Below, piece by piece: positions 1 to 8,079 of a stretch of DNA of 64,000 bases. A program made the position numbers and the translations under genes. Below the pieces are notes generated by a model that was not told the DNA's origin, searched no databases, and worked only from the letters and a program-made list of their open reading frames with translations. Where the stretch lies: positions 102,934-166,933 of the forward strand of contig JAVEXZ010000001.1 in assembly GCA_034003765.1 (NCBI GenBank), read 5' to 3'. This stretch comes from JAAZGD01 sp034003765 (GTDB lineage: Bacteria > Bacillota > Clostridia > Peptostreptococcales > Anaerovoracaceae). Within the stretch, counting starts at the first letter, position 1. The number at the start of each line of letters is the position of its first letter.

Positions 1-32
1 ATCTCCTTTATTTGTTCTTTATTTAATATCAT
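1..32 (-). CDS. fabZ: Start of a probable 3-hydroxyacyl-ACP dehydratase FabZ (cut by window edge)
   Basis: Only the first ten codons are visible, reading MILNKEQIKE on the minus strand, with a weak AGAAG motif upstream of the ATG. FabZ proteins of Firmicutes typically open with a very similar segment (xLNxEQIKEIxPHRYPF), and FabZ commonly follows fabF in type II fatty-acid operons. FabZ dehydrates 3-hydroxyacyl-ACP to trans-2-enoyl-ACP. The call rests on ten residues and on gene order, so an unrelated gene, or a downstream start for accB, cannot be excluded. Confidence 0.5.
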   Translation of the reverse strand, partial: MILNKEQIKE

Positions 33-91
33 ATCTTCTCGTATAATCTAATTATCTTTTAATAGAGAACTGGATTATATTTTCCTTTCTC

Positions 92-1315
92 CTAATATTT
101 TTTGAAAATTAATGTTCCGTTGTGGCCCCCAAATCCCAAAGAATTACTCAAAACATAATTCAGGCCCTTTGAACGTCCCTTGTGAGGCACGTAATCCAAA
201 TCGCATTGGGGATCTGGAACGTCCAGATTAATTGTTGGCGGAATAAAATCATCCTCTATAGCTTTTAGACAAACTATAGCTTCAATTGCACCAGCTGCTC
301 CAAGAAGATGTCCAGTCATGCTCTTGGTTGAGCTAATGGGGACTTTTGTATCTTCCCCAAATACTGTTTTTATAGCCAGGGTTTCAAAAACATCATTATA
401 GGGGGTTCCAGTGCCATGAGCATTAATATAGTCTATATTATCAGGTCTTATTCCTGCATCCTCAATTGCCAACTTCATAGCTTCTGCTGCTCCCTCTCCA
501 TCAGGAGATGGTGAGGTTAAGTGATAGGCGTCGCATGTAGATCCATAACCTGCAATTTCACCATAAATAGTGGCACCCCGATTAATGGCATGTGATAATT
601 CTTCTAGAACAAGAAATCCTGCGCCTTCTCCCATAACGAATCCATCTCGTTCTTTATCAAAAGGTGTTGAGCACCGGTCTTTATTTCGTCTTGTAGAAAG
701 GGCTGTCATATTAGCAAACCCCGAAAAGCAGGTGGGAGCAAATGCGGCCTCCGCAGACCCAGCAACTATAGCTTCTGCATAACCATGTTTGATTGTTCTG
801 TATGCTTCACCTATTGAGTGAGTTCCTGCAGAACATGCGGTAACCAAACCCAAACAAGAAGCTTTCGCCTTCATTTCTATACCAATATTCCCAGCTAAAA
901 TATTGGGTATAACCATGGGAACTAGGAGAGCCGATACCCTTGAGATACCCTTTTCTTCTGCCTTTCTAACTTCATTTTCCAGTGTGGAGATGCCACCTAT
1001 TCCAGTTCCTGCCAATACCCCATATCTTTTTGGGTCAATGTTTTCTCCGCTAACAAGGCCACTTTGCTGGGCTGCTTCTATGGCAGCGGTAAGGCCATAT
1101 TGAGCAGATGGGTCCAACCTTTTAGCCATTCTTTTATCGTGATATTCAAAGTTTTTAACTTCTCCACCCATAATACTTTTTTGAGGCTCTATATCAAAGT
1201 GTGTTATAAGATCAATTCCATTAACACCATTTTTAATGTTATCCCAAAATGTTTCTACTGAATTTCCTAATGGGGTAACTGCACCCATCCCTGTAACAAC
1301 AACTCTTCTATCCAT
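92..1315 (-). CDS. fabF: 3-oxoacyl-ACP synthase II (FabF)
   Basis: Condensing enzyme that elongates acyl-ACP with malonyl-ACP in the cytoplasmic type II fatty-acid pathway. The 407-residue length is normal. The Cys-His-His catalytic set is present: Cys161 in TACSAG, His300 in NAHGTGTPYND and His336 in KSMTGHLLGAAGA. It follows fabG with no gap and is the last complete gene of the fabH-K-D-G-F series before the probable fabZ. Nothing appears degenerate. Identity as FabF rather than FabB is inferred from Firmicute gene order and from the C-terminal SNSLGFGGHN motif. Confidence 0.95.
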   Translation of the reverse strand: MDRRVVVTGMGAVTPLGNSVETFWDNIKNGVNGIDLITHFDIEPQKSIMGGEVKNFEYHDKRMAKRLDPSAQYGLTAAIEAAQQSGLVSGENIDPKRYGVLAGTGIGGISTLENEVRKAEEKGISRVSALLVPMVIPNILAGNIGIEMKAKASCLGLVTACSAGTHSIGEAYRTIKHGYAEAIVAGSAEAAFAPTCFSGFANMTALSTRRNKDRCSTPFDKERDGFVMGEGAGFLVLEELSHAINRGATIYGEIAGYGSTCDAYHLTSPSPDGEGAAEAMKLAIEDAGIRPDNIDYINAHGTGTPYNDVFETLAIKTVFGEDTKVPISSTKSMTGHLLGAAGAIEAIVCLKAIEDDFIPPTINLDVPDPQCDLDYVPHKGRSKGLNYVLSNSLGFGGHNGTLIFKKY

Positions 1316-2050
1316 TTACATTCCTCCATCTACGCCAATAACTTGGCCTGTTATATATCCAGCTTCTTCTGATGCAAGAAAGACCGCCAAATCGGCGATA
1401 TCCTTGCTTGTCCCTACCCTGCCTATGGGTATCCCCTTTAACATTTCATCCTTTTGGATGTCATTTAATACATCAGTCATATCTGTTTCTATAAATCCTG
1501 GAGCAATGGCATTTACAGTAATGCCCCTTCTACCAAGTTCCTTTGCTGCTGACTTTGTTAAACCAATAATCCCTGCCTTAGATGCGCTATAATTGCTCTG
1601 GCCTGGATTTCCATTTACTCCAACTATTGATGATAAGTTGATAATTCTTCCGTATCTCTGCTTAACCATCACCTCTGCACAAGCCTTCAAAAAGTTAAAA
1701 CTACCTGTAAGGTTTGTGTCGATAACATCAGTGAAGTCTTCTTGGTTCATTCTCAAAAGAAGCTTATCCTTAGTGATTCCTGCATTATTAACTAGTATAT
1801 CGATAGTAGCAAAGGCTTCTTTTGTTGCCTCTACAACCTCTTTAGCAAAGCTAGAATCCTTTACATCCCCTTTGAACAAAATAACATTCCCCTGTAATTT
1901 TTCAATTTCTTCTTTAGTGATTTTAGCGGCTTCTTCATTTCCCCGATAACACAAAGCCACATTAACACCTTTTTCAACTAAGGCCAAAGCAATAGCTTTA
2001 CCAATGCCTCTAACCCCTCCTGTAACAATAGCAGTTTTTCCTTTTAACAT
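1316..2050 (-). CDS. fabG: 3-oxoacyl-ACP reductase (FabG)
   Basis: NADPH-dependent short-chain dehydrogenase that reduces 3-oxoacyl-ACP. The 244 residues carry the cofactor loop TGGVRGIG at 10-17, NNAG at 88-91, and the catalytic tetrad Asn113, Ser140/141, Tyr154 and Lys158 (YSASK). The C-terminus ends in the usual GQVIGVDGGM. It lies 23 bp after fabD and directly abuts fabF, so it belongs to the same transcript. FabG is assigned over other SDR enzymes because of this operon context. Confidence 0.96.
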   Translation of the reverse strand: MLKGKTAIVTGGVRGIGKAIALALVEKGVNVALCYRGNEEAAKITKEEIEKLQGNVILFKGDVKDSSFAKEVVEATKEAFATIDILVNNAGITKDKLLLRMNQEDFTDVIDTNLTGSFNFLKACAEVMVKQRYGRIINLSSIVGVNGNPGQSNYSASKAGIIGLTKSAAKELGRRGITVNAIAPGFIETDMTDVLNDIQKDEMLKGIPIGRVGTSKDIADLAVFLASEEAGYITGQVIGVDGGM

Positions 2051-2073
2051 TTTTCTGCTCCTTATATTCTAAT

Positions 2074-3066
2074 TTATAACGGATGGCTCAAAAACTCCAA
2101 GGTTTTTTCTAAACTTTCTTGATTTTCCACATTCAAAGTATTTACATCAGAGATAATTTTTTTACTAAGACCAGACAGGGTTACTCCTGGTCCAATCTCA
2201 ACAAAGTAGTCTATCCCTTCCTTTGCCATGGCCTCAATAATTTCCTGCCAATATACTGGTGAATGGGCTTGCTTACCCATTAATTCAGCAAGATATTCTG
2301 ATACACTTCCCTTGTTCTTATTGAAGCTTTCCATTAAATCTCTACCAGTTAAATTACTGTATACCTTAATATCAGGAGCTTTAAGGTCCATATCCATAAG
2401 CAATTCTTCAAGTTCTTTCGAAGCCCCCTCCATTAGGGGACTATGAAAAGCAGTGCTTACACTGAGCATTTTGCTCTTTATACGCCTTTCTTTACAGATT
2501 TCCATATATCTTTCTAGGGCTTGGAAATCTCCAGCTACCACTGTTTGAATTGGAGAATTGAAATTCACGCCACTTAACATCCCATCTTGTCTTGCCGCCT
2601 CAACACATAGGAGTATATCTTCTCTGCTACCAAAGCTTGCTACCATACCGCCTAGAGGTTGGCCTTCATGGTCTCTTCCTGCCTTGTCCATAAGATTGCC
2701 CCTTCGACTTACAATTTCCAACCCCTTCTGAAAACTATCAATAGAAGCACTTGCTGTAAGAGCTGCATATTCACCTAGGCTAAACCCAGAAATTGCCACA
2801 ATTTCAATATCGCCCTTTTTATAAGACTCTATCTTTGCTAAGCCTTCCATAAAAGCTTCATAGGCTGCCATAGTTACAGTAAATATAGCAGGTTGTGTGA
2901 CATTGGTCTGACGGAGCAATTCCTTGGACCCATTAAAGCAGTGGTCACTTACTTCTTCACCTGCAAGTTCAAATACTTTTCTCGCTGCAGGAGATGAGTC
3001 GCTAAGGCTTTTCCCCATCCCTGGATACTGTGCCCCTTGCCCTGCAAATACTAACCCTATTCTCAT
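2074..3066 (-). CDS. fabD: Malonyl-CoA:ACP transacylase (FabD)
   Basis: Transfers malonyl from CoA to acyl carrier protein. The N-terminal FAGQGAQYPGMG loop and the nucleophile elbow GFSLGEYAAL are visible; the family usually has GHSLGE, so Phe replaces the His next to the catalytic Ser. A catalytic His lies in STAFHSPLM. I start at ATG 3066 because GAGGAGG precedes it by about eight bases; an in-frame ATG seven codons upstream would give a basic MRRRRKY extension without its own SD. The start lies inside the fabK coding sequence, overlapping it by 65 bp. Confidence 0.94.
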   Translation of the reverse strand: MRIGLVFAGQGAQYPGMGKSLSDSSPAARKVFELAGEEVSDHCFNGSKELLRQTNVTQPAIFTVTMAAYEAFMEGLAKIESYKKGDIEIVAISGFSLGEYAALTASASIDSFQKGLEIVSRRGNLMDKAGRDHEGQPLGGMVASFGSREDILLCVEAARQDGMLSGVNFNSPIQTVVAGDFQALERYMEICKERRIKSKMLSVSTAFHSPLMEGASKELEELLMDMDLKAPDIKVYSNLTGRDLMESFNKNKGSVSEYLAELMGKQAHSPVYWQEIIEAMAKEGIDYFVEIGPGVTLSGLSKKIISDVNTLNVENQESLEKTLEFLSHPL

Positions 3067-3976
3067 ATATTTTCTCCGCCTCCTCAAACATTTCTTTGAT
3101 AATTTCTGCAGCAGCTTGCTCCTTGGAAATCAAGCCTGCAATTTGCCCAGACATTACTGAGCCCATATCCATATCTCCTAGCTTTACTGCATCGTACAAA
3201 CGACCAGTACATAGCCTTGCGATTTCTTCAGGATCCGCAAAATTCTTTTCCAAAGTTAGGACTTGCTTGGTTAATCTATTTTTTAATACTCGTACTGGAT
3301 GACCTGTACTTCTACCTGTTGTAACTGTATCTGAATCCTTGGCTTTCAAGATAGCCTTCTTATAATTATCTGAAACAGTACATTCATTGGCCACAACAAA
3401 ACGAGTCCCCACTTGTACACCCAAAGCTCCTAACATAAAGGCTGCGGCTATTCCTCTTCCATCTCCGATACCACCTGCTGCTAGTACGGGGATTTTGAGA
3501 GCATCTACCAACTGGGGGATTAGGGTCATGGTTGTCATTTCCCCTACATGGCCTCCTGCTTCTAAACCCTCCCCTATTACTGCATCTGCACCAGCTCTCT
3601 CTACTCTTATAGCCAAAGCAACTGATGCAACCACCGGGATTACAGTAACTCCATGGGCTTTCATTTGAGCAATGTATTTGCCAGGATTTCCTGCTCCTGT
3701 AGTTACTACTGGAACCTTCTTATGGCAAATCACTTCTACCAAATCATCAATATTGGGAGATAGGAGCATTAGGTTAACCCCAAAAGGCTTGTCAGTAAGG
3801 GCTCGTACTTTGTCAATTTCATCTATAAGCCAGTCCTTTGTTTCACCACCAGAAGCTATAATTCCTAGGCCTCCCCCATTGCTGACTGCTGCAGCCAAAG
3901 GAGCATCAGCAATTCTAGCCATTGCCCCCTGTAAAATTGGATATTCCGTATTCAGTAGTTCGCATATTGGGTTCAT
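3002..3976 (-). CDS. fabK: Enoyl-ACP reductase II, FMN-dependent (FabK)
   Basis: Flavin enoyl-ACP reductase, the triclosan-resistant alternative to FabI, completing each elongation round. The 324-residue protein has the nitronate-monooxygenase/FabK TIM-barrel pattern: PILQGAMARIADAPLAAAVSNGGGLG at the N-terminus (residues 13-38) and the flavin phosphate site GGIGDGRGIAAAFMLGA near residue 165. The last roughly 20 residues (Cys-Arg-rich, ending GEKP) are translated from DNA that also encodes the start of FabD and look like a non-conserved tail. No fabI is seen in the window. Confidence 0.94.
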   Translation of the reverse strand: MNPICELLNTEYPILQGAMARIADAPLAAAVSNGGGLGIIASGGETKDWLIDEIDKVRALTDKPFGVNLMLLSPNIDDLVEVICHKKVPVVTTGAGNPGKYIAQMKAHGVTVIPVVASVALAIRVERAGADAVIGEGLEAGGHVGEMTTMTLIPQLVDALKIPVLAAGGIGDGRGIAAAFMLGALGVQVGTRFVVANECTVSDNYKKAILKAKDSDTVTTGRSTGHPVRVLKNRLTKQVLTLEKNFADPEEIARLCTGRLYDAVKLGDMDMGSVMSGQIAGLISKEQAAAEIIKEMFEEAEKIYENRVSICRARGTVSRDGEKP

Positions 3977-4035
3977 CTTTATTCCTTCCTTACATATAGA
4001 TTGTTATAACATTCAAAATAGGTCTAGATATAGAA

Positions 4036-5007
4036 TTATACTTCATAAATCATGGCTCCAGCGCTAAGGCCGCCGCCAAAACCCATTAGCATAATTTTAT
4101 CGCCTTTTTTTACTTTTCCTGTCTGCATTAAATCATAGAGGGCCATTGGGACACTGGCCGATGAAACGTTGCCTGTATCTTTTATGGAAATTTGAAATTT
4201 CTCAATTGCTTGTTTGGTCTTTTGAGCAGCAGCATTTATAATTCTCATATTAGCCTGGTGGGGAACAAAGAAAGCGATATCATCATAGGTCAAATTAGCC
4301 CTGTTAATCGTTTCTTCCATGACTTCGTCAAGAGCATTAACAGCAAATTTGAATACTTGCTGACCTTTCATTGAAATATACATAGGATCTATGGCCTCAG
4401 TAACTTCCTTGTCAAAGGGTCTTTTTCTATACTCTATCCCACATGGCAAAACGTCCTTTGGATCGTCATAGTTTTTAATGTATGAAGATAAAATACCAGG
4501 CCTATCTGGATTTTCCTCCATTAAAGCAGCACCTGCACCATCACCAAAAAGCACACAAGTAGTTCTGTCTTCCCAGTTTGTAATCTTGGTTAAACATTCT
4601 GCACCAACTATCAAGGCTCTTTTGAAATTGCTATGCTTCATCAAGGCTTCAGCGGTCCATGCAGCAAATATAAAGCCACTGCATGCTGCATTTAAATCAA
4701 AAGCTACTGCATTAGTAAGGCCAAGCCTCATTTTTAGTAAGGATCCCATAGAGGGAACCAACCTATCTGGAGTTATGGTAGAAACTATAACCAAATCAAT
4801 GCTTTGGGGATCAACATCACCCAAAGCTAATAGGGATGCTTCACTAGCTAAATCTAAGTTAGTCTCTTTAATGGCTACGTGACGATTTTCAATACCTGTT
4901 CTATCTACAATCCATTGATTATCAGTTTCTATAATTTTTTCCATATCCTTATTGGTAAGTATCATTTCTGGTAAAGCTTTACCATAGCCTTTTATCTCAA
5001 TACCCAA
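4036..5007 (-). CDS. fabH: 3-oxoacyl-ACP synthase III (FabH)
   Basis: Initiates fatty-acid synthesis by condensing acetyl- or branched acyl-CoA with malonyl-ACP. The triad is complete: Cys109 (AACSGF), His250 (PHQANMRI) and Asn280 (GNVSSAS). The start codon is TTG at 5007, with AGGAGGG seven bases upstream and no competing ATG. It is the first gene of the fab operon, directly behind a strong promoter and a FabT-type operator. In related operons acpP and often fabT sit between or before these genes; neither is here. Confidence 0.95.
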   Translation of the reverse strand: MGIEIKGYGKALPEMILTNKDMEKIIETDNQWIVDRTGIENRHVAIKETNLDLASEASLLALGDVDPQSIDLVIVSTITPDRLVPSMGSLLKMRLGLTNAVAFDLNAACSGFIFAAWTAEALMKHSNFKRALIVGAECLTKITNWEDRTTCVLFGDGAGAALMEENPDRPGILSSYIKNYDDPKDVLPCGIEYRKRPFDKEVTEAIDPMYISMKGQQVFKFAVNALDEVMEETINRANLTYDDIAFFVPHQANMRIINAAAQKTKQAIEKFQISIKDTGNVSSASVPMALYDLMQTGKVKKGDKIMLMGFGGGLSAGAMIYEV

Positions 5008-5027
5008 ATATCAACCCTCCTATAATT

Positions 5028-5044
5028 ACTTCGACTATCAAACT
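5028..5044 (-). promoter_or_regulatory. Candidate FabT/FabR-type operator of the fab operon
   Basis: On the minus strand the 17 bp read AGTTTGATAGTCGAAGT, an imperfect palindrome (five of seven arm positions pair) centred just downstream of the predicted transcription start. It resembles the TTTGAT-N-ATCAAA operators of MarR-family FabT/FabR regulators of fatty-acid genes. No fabT gene lies in the window, so the regulator would be encoded elsewhere. The assignment is inference from motif and position. Confidence 0.5.
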
Positions 5045-5054
5045 ATTTTATTGT

Positions 5055-5083
5055 AGTATATTTATTTTATCAAAAAAAGTCAA
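5055..5083 (-). promoter_or_regulatory. Sigma-A promoter of the fab operon
   Basis: Minus-strand -35 TTGACT (5083-5078) and -10 TATACT (5060-5055) are separated by exactly 17 bp. The -35 lies inside the downstream arm of the glyS terminator hairpin, so terminator and promoter share bases. Confidence 0.75.
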
Positions 5084-5100
5084 CAGATTTCTGTTGACTT
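5072..5100 (-). terminator. Intrinsic terminator after glyS
   Basis: The perfect 10-bp arms AAGTCAACAG and CTGTTGACTT enclose a 4-base loop, followed on the minus strand by an uninterrupted run of seven T. It sits 30 bp after the glyS stop codon. Confidence 0.85.
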
Positions 5101-5130
5101 GAGTAATAATTTTTATGTATTTTGGTCTAA

Positions 5131-6534
5131 TTAGAAGACTAAACGCTCTTCAATATAGTTTTTCACCTTATCCATAGGGATTCTTATTTGCTCCATTGTA
5201 TCCCTATCCCTTATTGTTACACTCTGATCCTCTAGGCTTTCAAAATCCACACATATAGAAAAAGGAGTTCCTATTTCGTCTTGTCTTCTATATCTTTTTC
5301 CAATAGATCCTGACGCATCATATTCCACCATAAAATGTTTTGACAATTCATGATAAAAAGGTTCTGCAATATCGCTTAGTTTTTTTGCAAGAGGTAGAAC
5401 TGCAGCCTTATATGGGGCCAGGAATGGATGGAGATGTAAGACAACCCTGGTGTCTTCTTTTCCATCTGGGCTGGTTAGGAGCTCTTCGTCATAAGCATCA
5501 CAAAGAAATGCTAGGGCTACCCTATCGGCACCAAGAGATGGTTCGATACAGTAGGGGACGAACTTTTCGTTGGTTTCAGGATCCAAATAATTCATGTCTT
5601 GTCCTGAATGCTCCATATGTTGTTTTAGATCAAAATCTGTTCTGTCTGCTATACCCCAAAGCTCACCCCAACCAAAGGGAAACATGTACTCAATATCTGT
5701 AGTAGCATTGCTATAGTGAGACAACTCTTCTTTTTCATGGTCCCTCAGCTTAATGTGATCATCCTTCATTCCCAAGGCTCTTAGGAAGTCTACGCAAGCC
5801 TTTCTCCAATAAGAGAACCATTCTAGGTTAGTTCCTGGTTTACAGAAAAATTCTAATTCAAGTTGCTCAAACTCTCTGGTACGAAATGTAAAGTTCCCAG
5901 GTGTAATCTCGTTTCTAAAGCTCTTACCCACTTGTCCAATTCCAAAGGGGATCTTTTTTCTGGATGTTCTAGCTACATTTTTGAAATTAACGAAAATCCC
6001 TTGGGCTGTTTCTGGCCTGAGGAATATTTCGCTCTGAGAGTCTTCAGTCACCCCTTGGAATGTTTTGAACATAAGGTTAAATTGTCTGATTCCAGTGAAA
6101 TCTTGCTTTCCACATTCAGGACAAACAATCTTTTCTGAGAGTAAATATTCTTCGAGTTTTTCCCTTGGCCATCCATCTACACTAACATCATCTATCCCCT
6201 TGGCCTTCATAAAGTCTTCTATTAACTTGTCTGCCCTGAACCGGGCCTTACATGCTTTGCAATCTATAAGAGGGTCTGCAAACCCTCCTACATGGCCAGA
6301 AGCCACCCAAGTTTTGGGATTCATTAGAATCGCAGCATCAAGACCAACATTATAGGGGCTTTCTTGTATAAACTTTTTCCACCATGCACGCTTTACATTG
6401 TTTTTAAATTCTACACCCAGGGGTCCATAATCCCAAGTATTAGCCAGGCCTCCGTAAATTTCTGATCCAGCATACACAAAACCACGGCTCTTGGCCAGGG
6501 CCACAACTTTTTCCATCGTCACTTCTACACTCAT
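5131..6534 (-). CDS. glyS: Glycyl-tRNA synthetase, homodimeric class II type
   Basis: Charges tRNA-Gly. The 467 residues match the bacterial alpha2 (eukaryote-like) form rather than the alpha2beta2 GlyQS form. Visible signatures are the N-terminal GFVYAGSEIYGG, the class II motif 2 region around FRNEITPGNFTFRTREFEQ, motif 3 with GADRVALA, and a C-terminal anticodon-binding domain of the HGTP type ending GKRYRRQDEIGTPF. Four Cys in CKAC and CPECG pairs suggest a zinc-binding insertion. The start is weakly defined; GGCGGGA lies about ten bases upstream. It ends in a strong terminator. Confidence 0.95.
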   Translation of the reverse strand: MSVEVTMEKVVALAKSRGFVYAGSEIYGGLANTWDYGPLGVEFKNNVKRAWWKKFIQESPYNVGLDAAILMNPKTWVASGHVGGFADPLIDCKACKARFRADKLIEDFMKAKGIDDVSVDGWPREKLEEYLLSEKIVCPECGKQDFTGIRQFNLMFKTFQGVTEDSQSEIFLRPETAQGIFVNFKNVARTSRKKIPFGIGQVGKSFRNEITPGNFTFRTREFEQLELEFFCKPGTNLEWFSYWRKACVDFLRALGMKDDHIKLRDHEKEELSHYSNATTDIEYMFPFGWGELWGIADRTDFDLKQHMEHSGQDMNYLDPETNEKFVPYCIEPSLGADRVALAFLCDAYDEELLTSPDGKEDTRVVLHLHPFLAPYKAAVLPLAKKLSDIAEPFYHELSKHFMVEYDASGSIGKRYRRQDEIGTPFSICVDFESLEDQSVTIRDRDTMEQIRIPMDKVKNYIEERLVF

Positions 6535-6552
6535 CCTATTATATTCCCGCCT

Positions 6553-7311
6553 TTATTTTTTTTTCAGGTCTTCCAAAACATCGTCAAAATCATCTTTTGC
6601 ATCATCAAACTTATCTTTTACCTTGTCTTTTATGTCATCGGCCTTATCTTTTACATCTTCAAACTTATCTTTGGCCTTGTCTTTTACATCATCGAACTTA
6701 TTTTTAGCCTTGTCTTTTACGTCTTCATAATCTTCTTCCATATCGTCGAAAAAGTCTTCTTCCTCGCTAAGGTCAATATCTATCTTGGGATTTACCCTGT
6801 CTAAAGCATCTGATGCCTTAATCTTAACATCTTTGTAAACCTCAGAACCTCTTTTTCGAACTTCGCCATACAATTCTTCCCCTTTATCCTTTACATCACC
6901 CAGGGTATCCATGGCCATCTCACTAACGTCCAAAATTGTTCCATCATCTTTTACAACTTCAATAACGCATTTTGATCCAATAGCAACAATGGTGCCTATA
7001 ATGATTGGAATGGGAGCTAGCACTGTTCCAACAATACCAATATTAACAGGTAAATTCAAAACAATCTCACCGTCTTTTTTCACTATGACTTTTGAAACGT
7101 TACCTTTTCTTATGATTTCCTTCAATTTTTCTACTAGTGCATTCCCTGAGCCTCCCAGCCCTCTTCCTGATTTGGCATTAATGGTTTCTTCAATAGAAAT
7201 AATAGCATCAACTACACTTCCACCAGCTGTTTCTAAAGCGGATTTGGCTTCCTTATAAGAAACCCCTGTTCTGTCTTTTACAAGCTCAATTTTTTCCAAT
7301 GTAATTTCCAT
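6553..7311 (-). CDS. DUF4342 protein with LEA-like amphipathic repeats
   Basis: Residues 1-45 form a small UBA-like helical domain (LVKDRTGVSYKEAKSALE) and residues 50-125 a short stretch typical of DUF4342, with a hydrophobic segment (GIVGTVLAPIPIIIGTIVAIG) that could insert in or lie on a membrane. From about residue 140 the protein becomes a highly charged Lys/Asp helix of repeated units such as DKAKDKFDDVK, resembling group 3 LEA or apolipophorin-like 11-residue repeats. AGGAGG lies seven bases before the ATG. It sits between recO and glyS in the same direction. Function is unknown; membrane or protein protection under stress is inference only. Confidence 0.7.
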   Translation of the reverse strand: MEITLEKIELVKDRTGVSYKEAKSALETAGGSVVDAIISIEETINAKSGRGLGGSGNALVEKLKEIIRKGNVSKVIVKKDGEIVLNLPVNIGIVGTVLAPIPIIIGTIVAIGSKCVIEVVKDDGTILDVSEMAMDTLGDVKDKGEELYGEVRKRGSEVYKDVKIKASDALDRVNPKIDIDLSEEEDFFDDMEEDYEDVKDKAKNKFDDVKDKAKDKFEDVKDKADDIKDKVKDKFDDAKDDFDDVLEDLKKK

Positions 7312-7322
7312 CTCTTTACCTC

Positions 7323-8078
7323 CTAAGATTCACTGAGAAAACGTTCACTTTTGAATTCTGAAAGATCTAAATGGTAGGATATAAAAGCCCTTATTATTTG
7401 TCTCAATTCTCTAGATAGCTCTTTATCCAGGACCATTTTTTCTAAATTGGTTATTGGGTTATCCGAAAAATATTTCAGTACGTTTATTATACCCTCACTC
7501 ATAGGGTAAATCAACGAAACATTAAAATCATCTTGGGGATTTTTGTGGCATTGGGAGCATACCACGCCTCCCTCTGGGACGCTAAAAAAAGTAAGGTCAT
7601 CTTGAGCCCCACATAGTACACATGAATCCATATGGGGACCTTGCCCAATAATAACCAAAGTTTTAATCTGAAATCCCAATAGCAAGGTATCAAATTTCTT
7701 ATTCCTTTTTTCTAGGAGTTGTAAGTAGTCACATAAAAGCTGATAAAAAGATAGGGAAGGCTGGTTTTCTTCGAATACTTTGTCTGTAAGCTCAAGGGCA
7801 TAAGACCCATACATAAATTTGTCTACATCTTCCCCTAGCTTATAGTAATTTTTTTTTGTCTCTGCACTTTGTATATAATAGATGTCTCTTCGACTATTAA
7901 CTTGATAGGTTCCTAGGGTAAAGGGACTTATTGCTAGGGCTGACTTATTTTTGCCTTTTTCTGATATGTTTGTAGCAGCACTGATTTTACCAAATTCTTT
8001 GGTAAAAACCTTCAGCATCCTAACTCCATTTAATGTTTTGACTTGTTTTAGTACGATGCCATCAGTTTCCATTAACAT
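7323..8078 (-). CDS. recO: DNA repair protein RecO
   Basis: Recombination mediator that works with RecF and RecR to load RecA onto SSB-coated gaps. The N-terminal OB-fold opens with METDGIVLKQVK and a Cys4 zinc finger (CVLCG and CSQCH) lies near residues 150-172, as in the family. I start at ATG 8078 (MLMETDG), one base after the era stop codon; a longer reading starting at 8156 would overlap era by 77 bp and adds non-family sequence. The next ATG, at 8072, is equally possible. Confidence 0.92.
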   Translation of the reverse strand: MLMETDGIVLKQVKTLNGVRMLKVFTKEFGKISAATNISEKGKNKSALAISPFTLGTYQVNSRRDIYYIQSAETKKNYYKLGEDVDKFMYGSYALELTDKVFEENQPSLSFYQLLCDYLQLLEKRNKKFDTLLLGFQIKTLVIIGQGPHMDSCVLCGAQDDLTFFSVPEGGVVCSQCHKNPQDDFNVSLIYPMSEGIINVLKYFSDNPITNLEKMVLDKELSRELRQIIRAFISYHLDLSEFKSERFLSES

Positions 8079-8079
8079 T

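Noticed and set aside
3002..3087. Frameshift between fabK and fabD
   Set aside because: fabD has its own SD and start inside fabK, and both frames keep full-length family domains.
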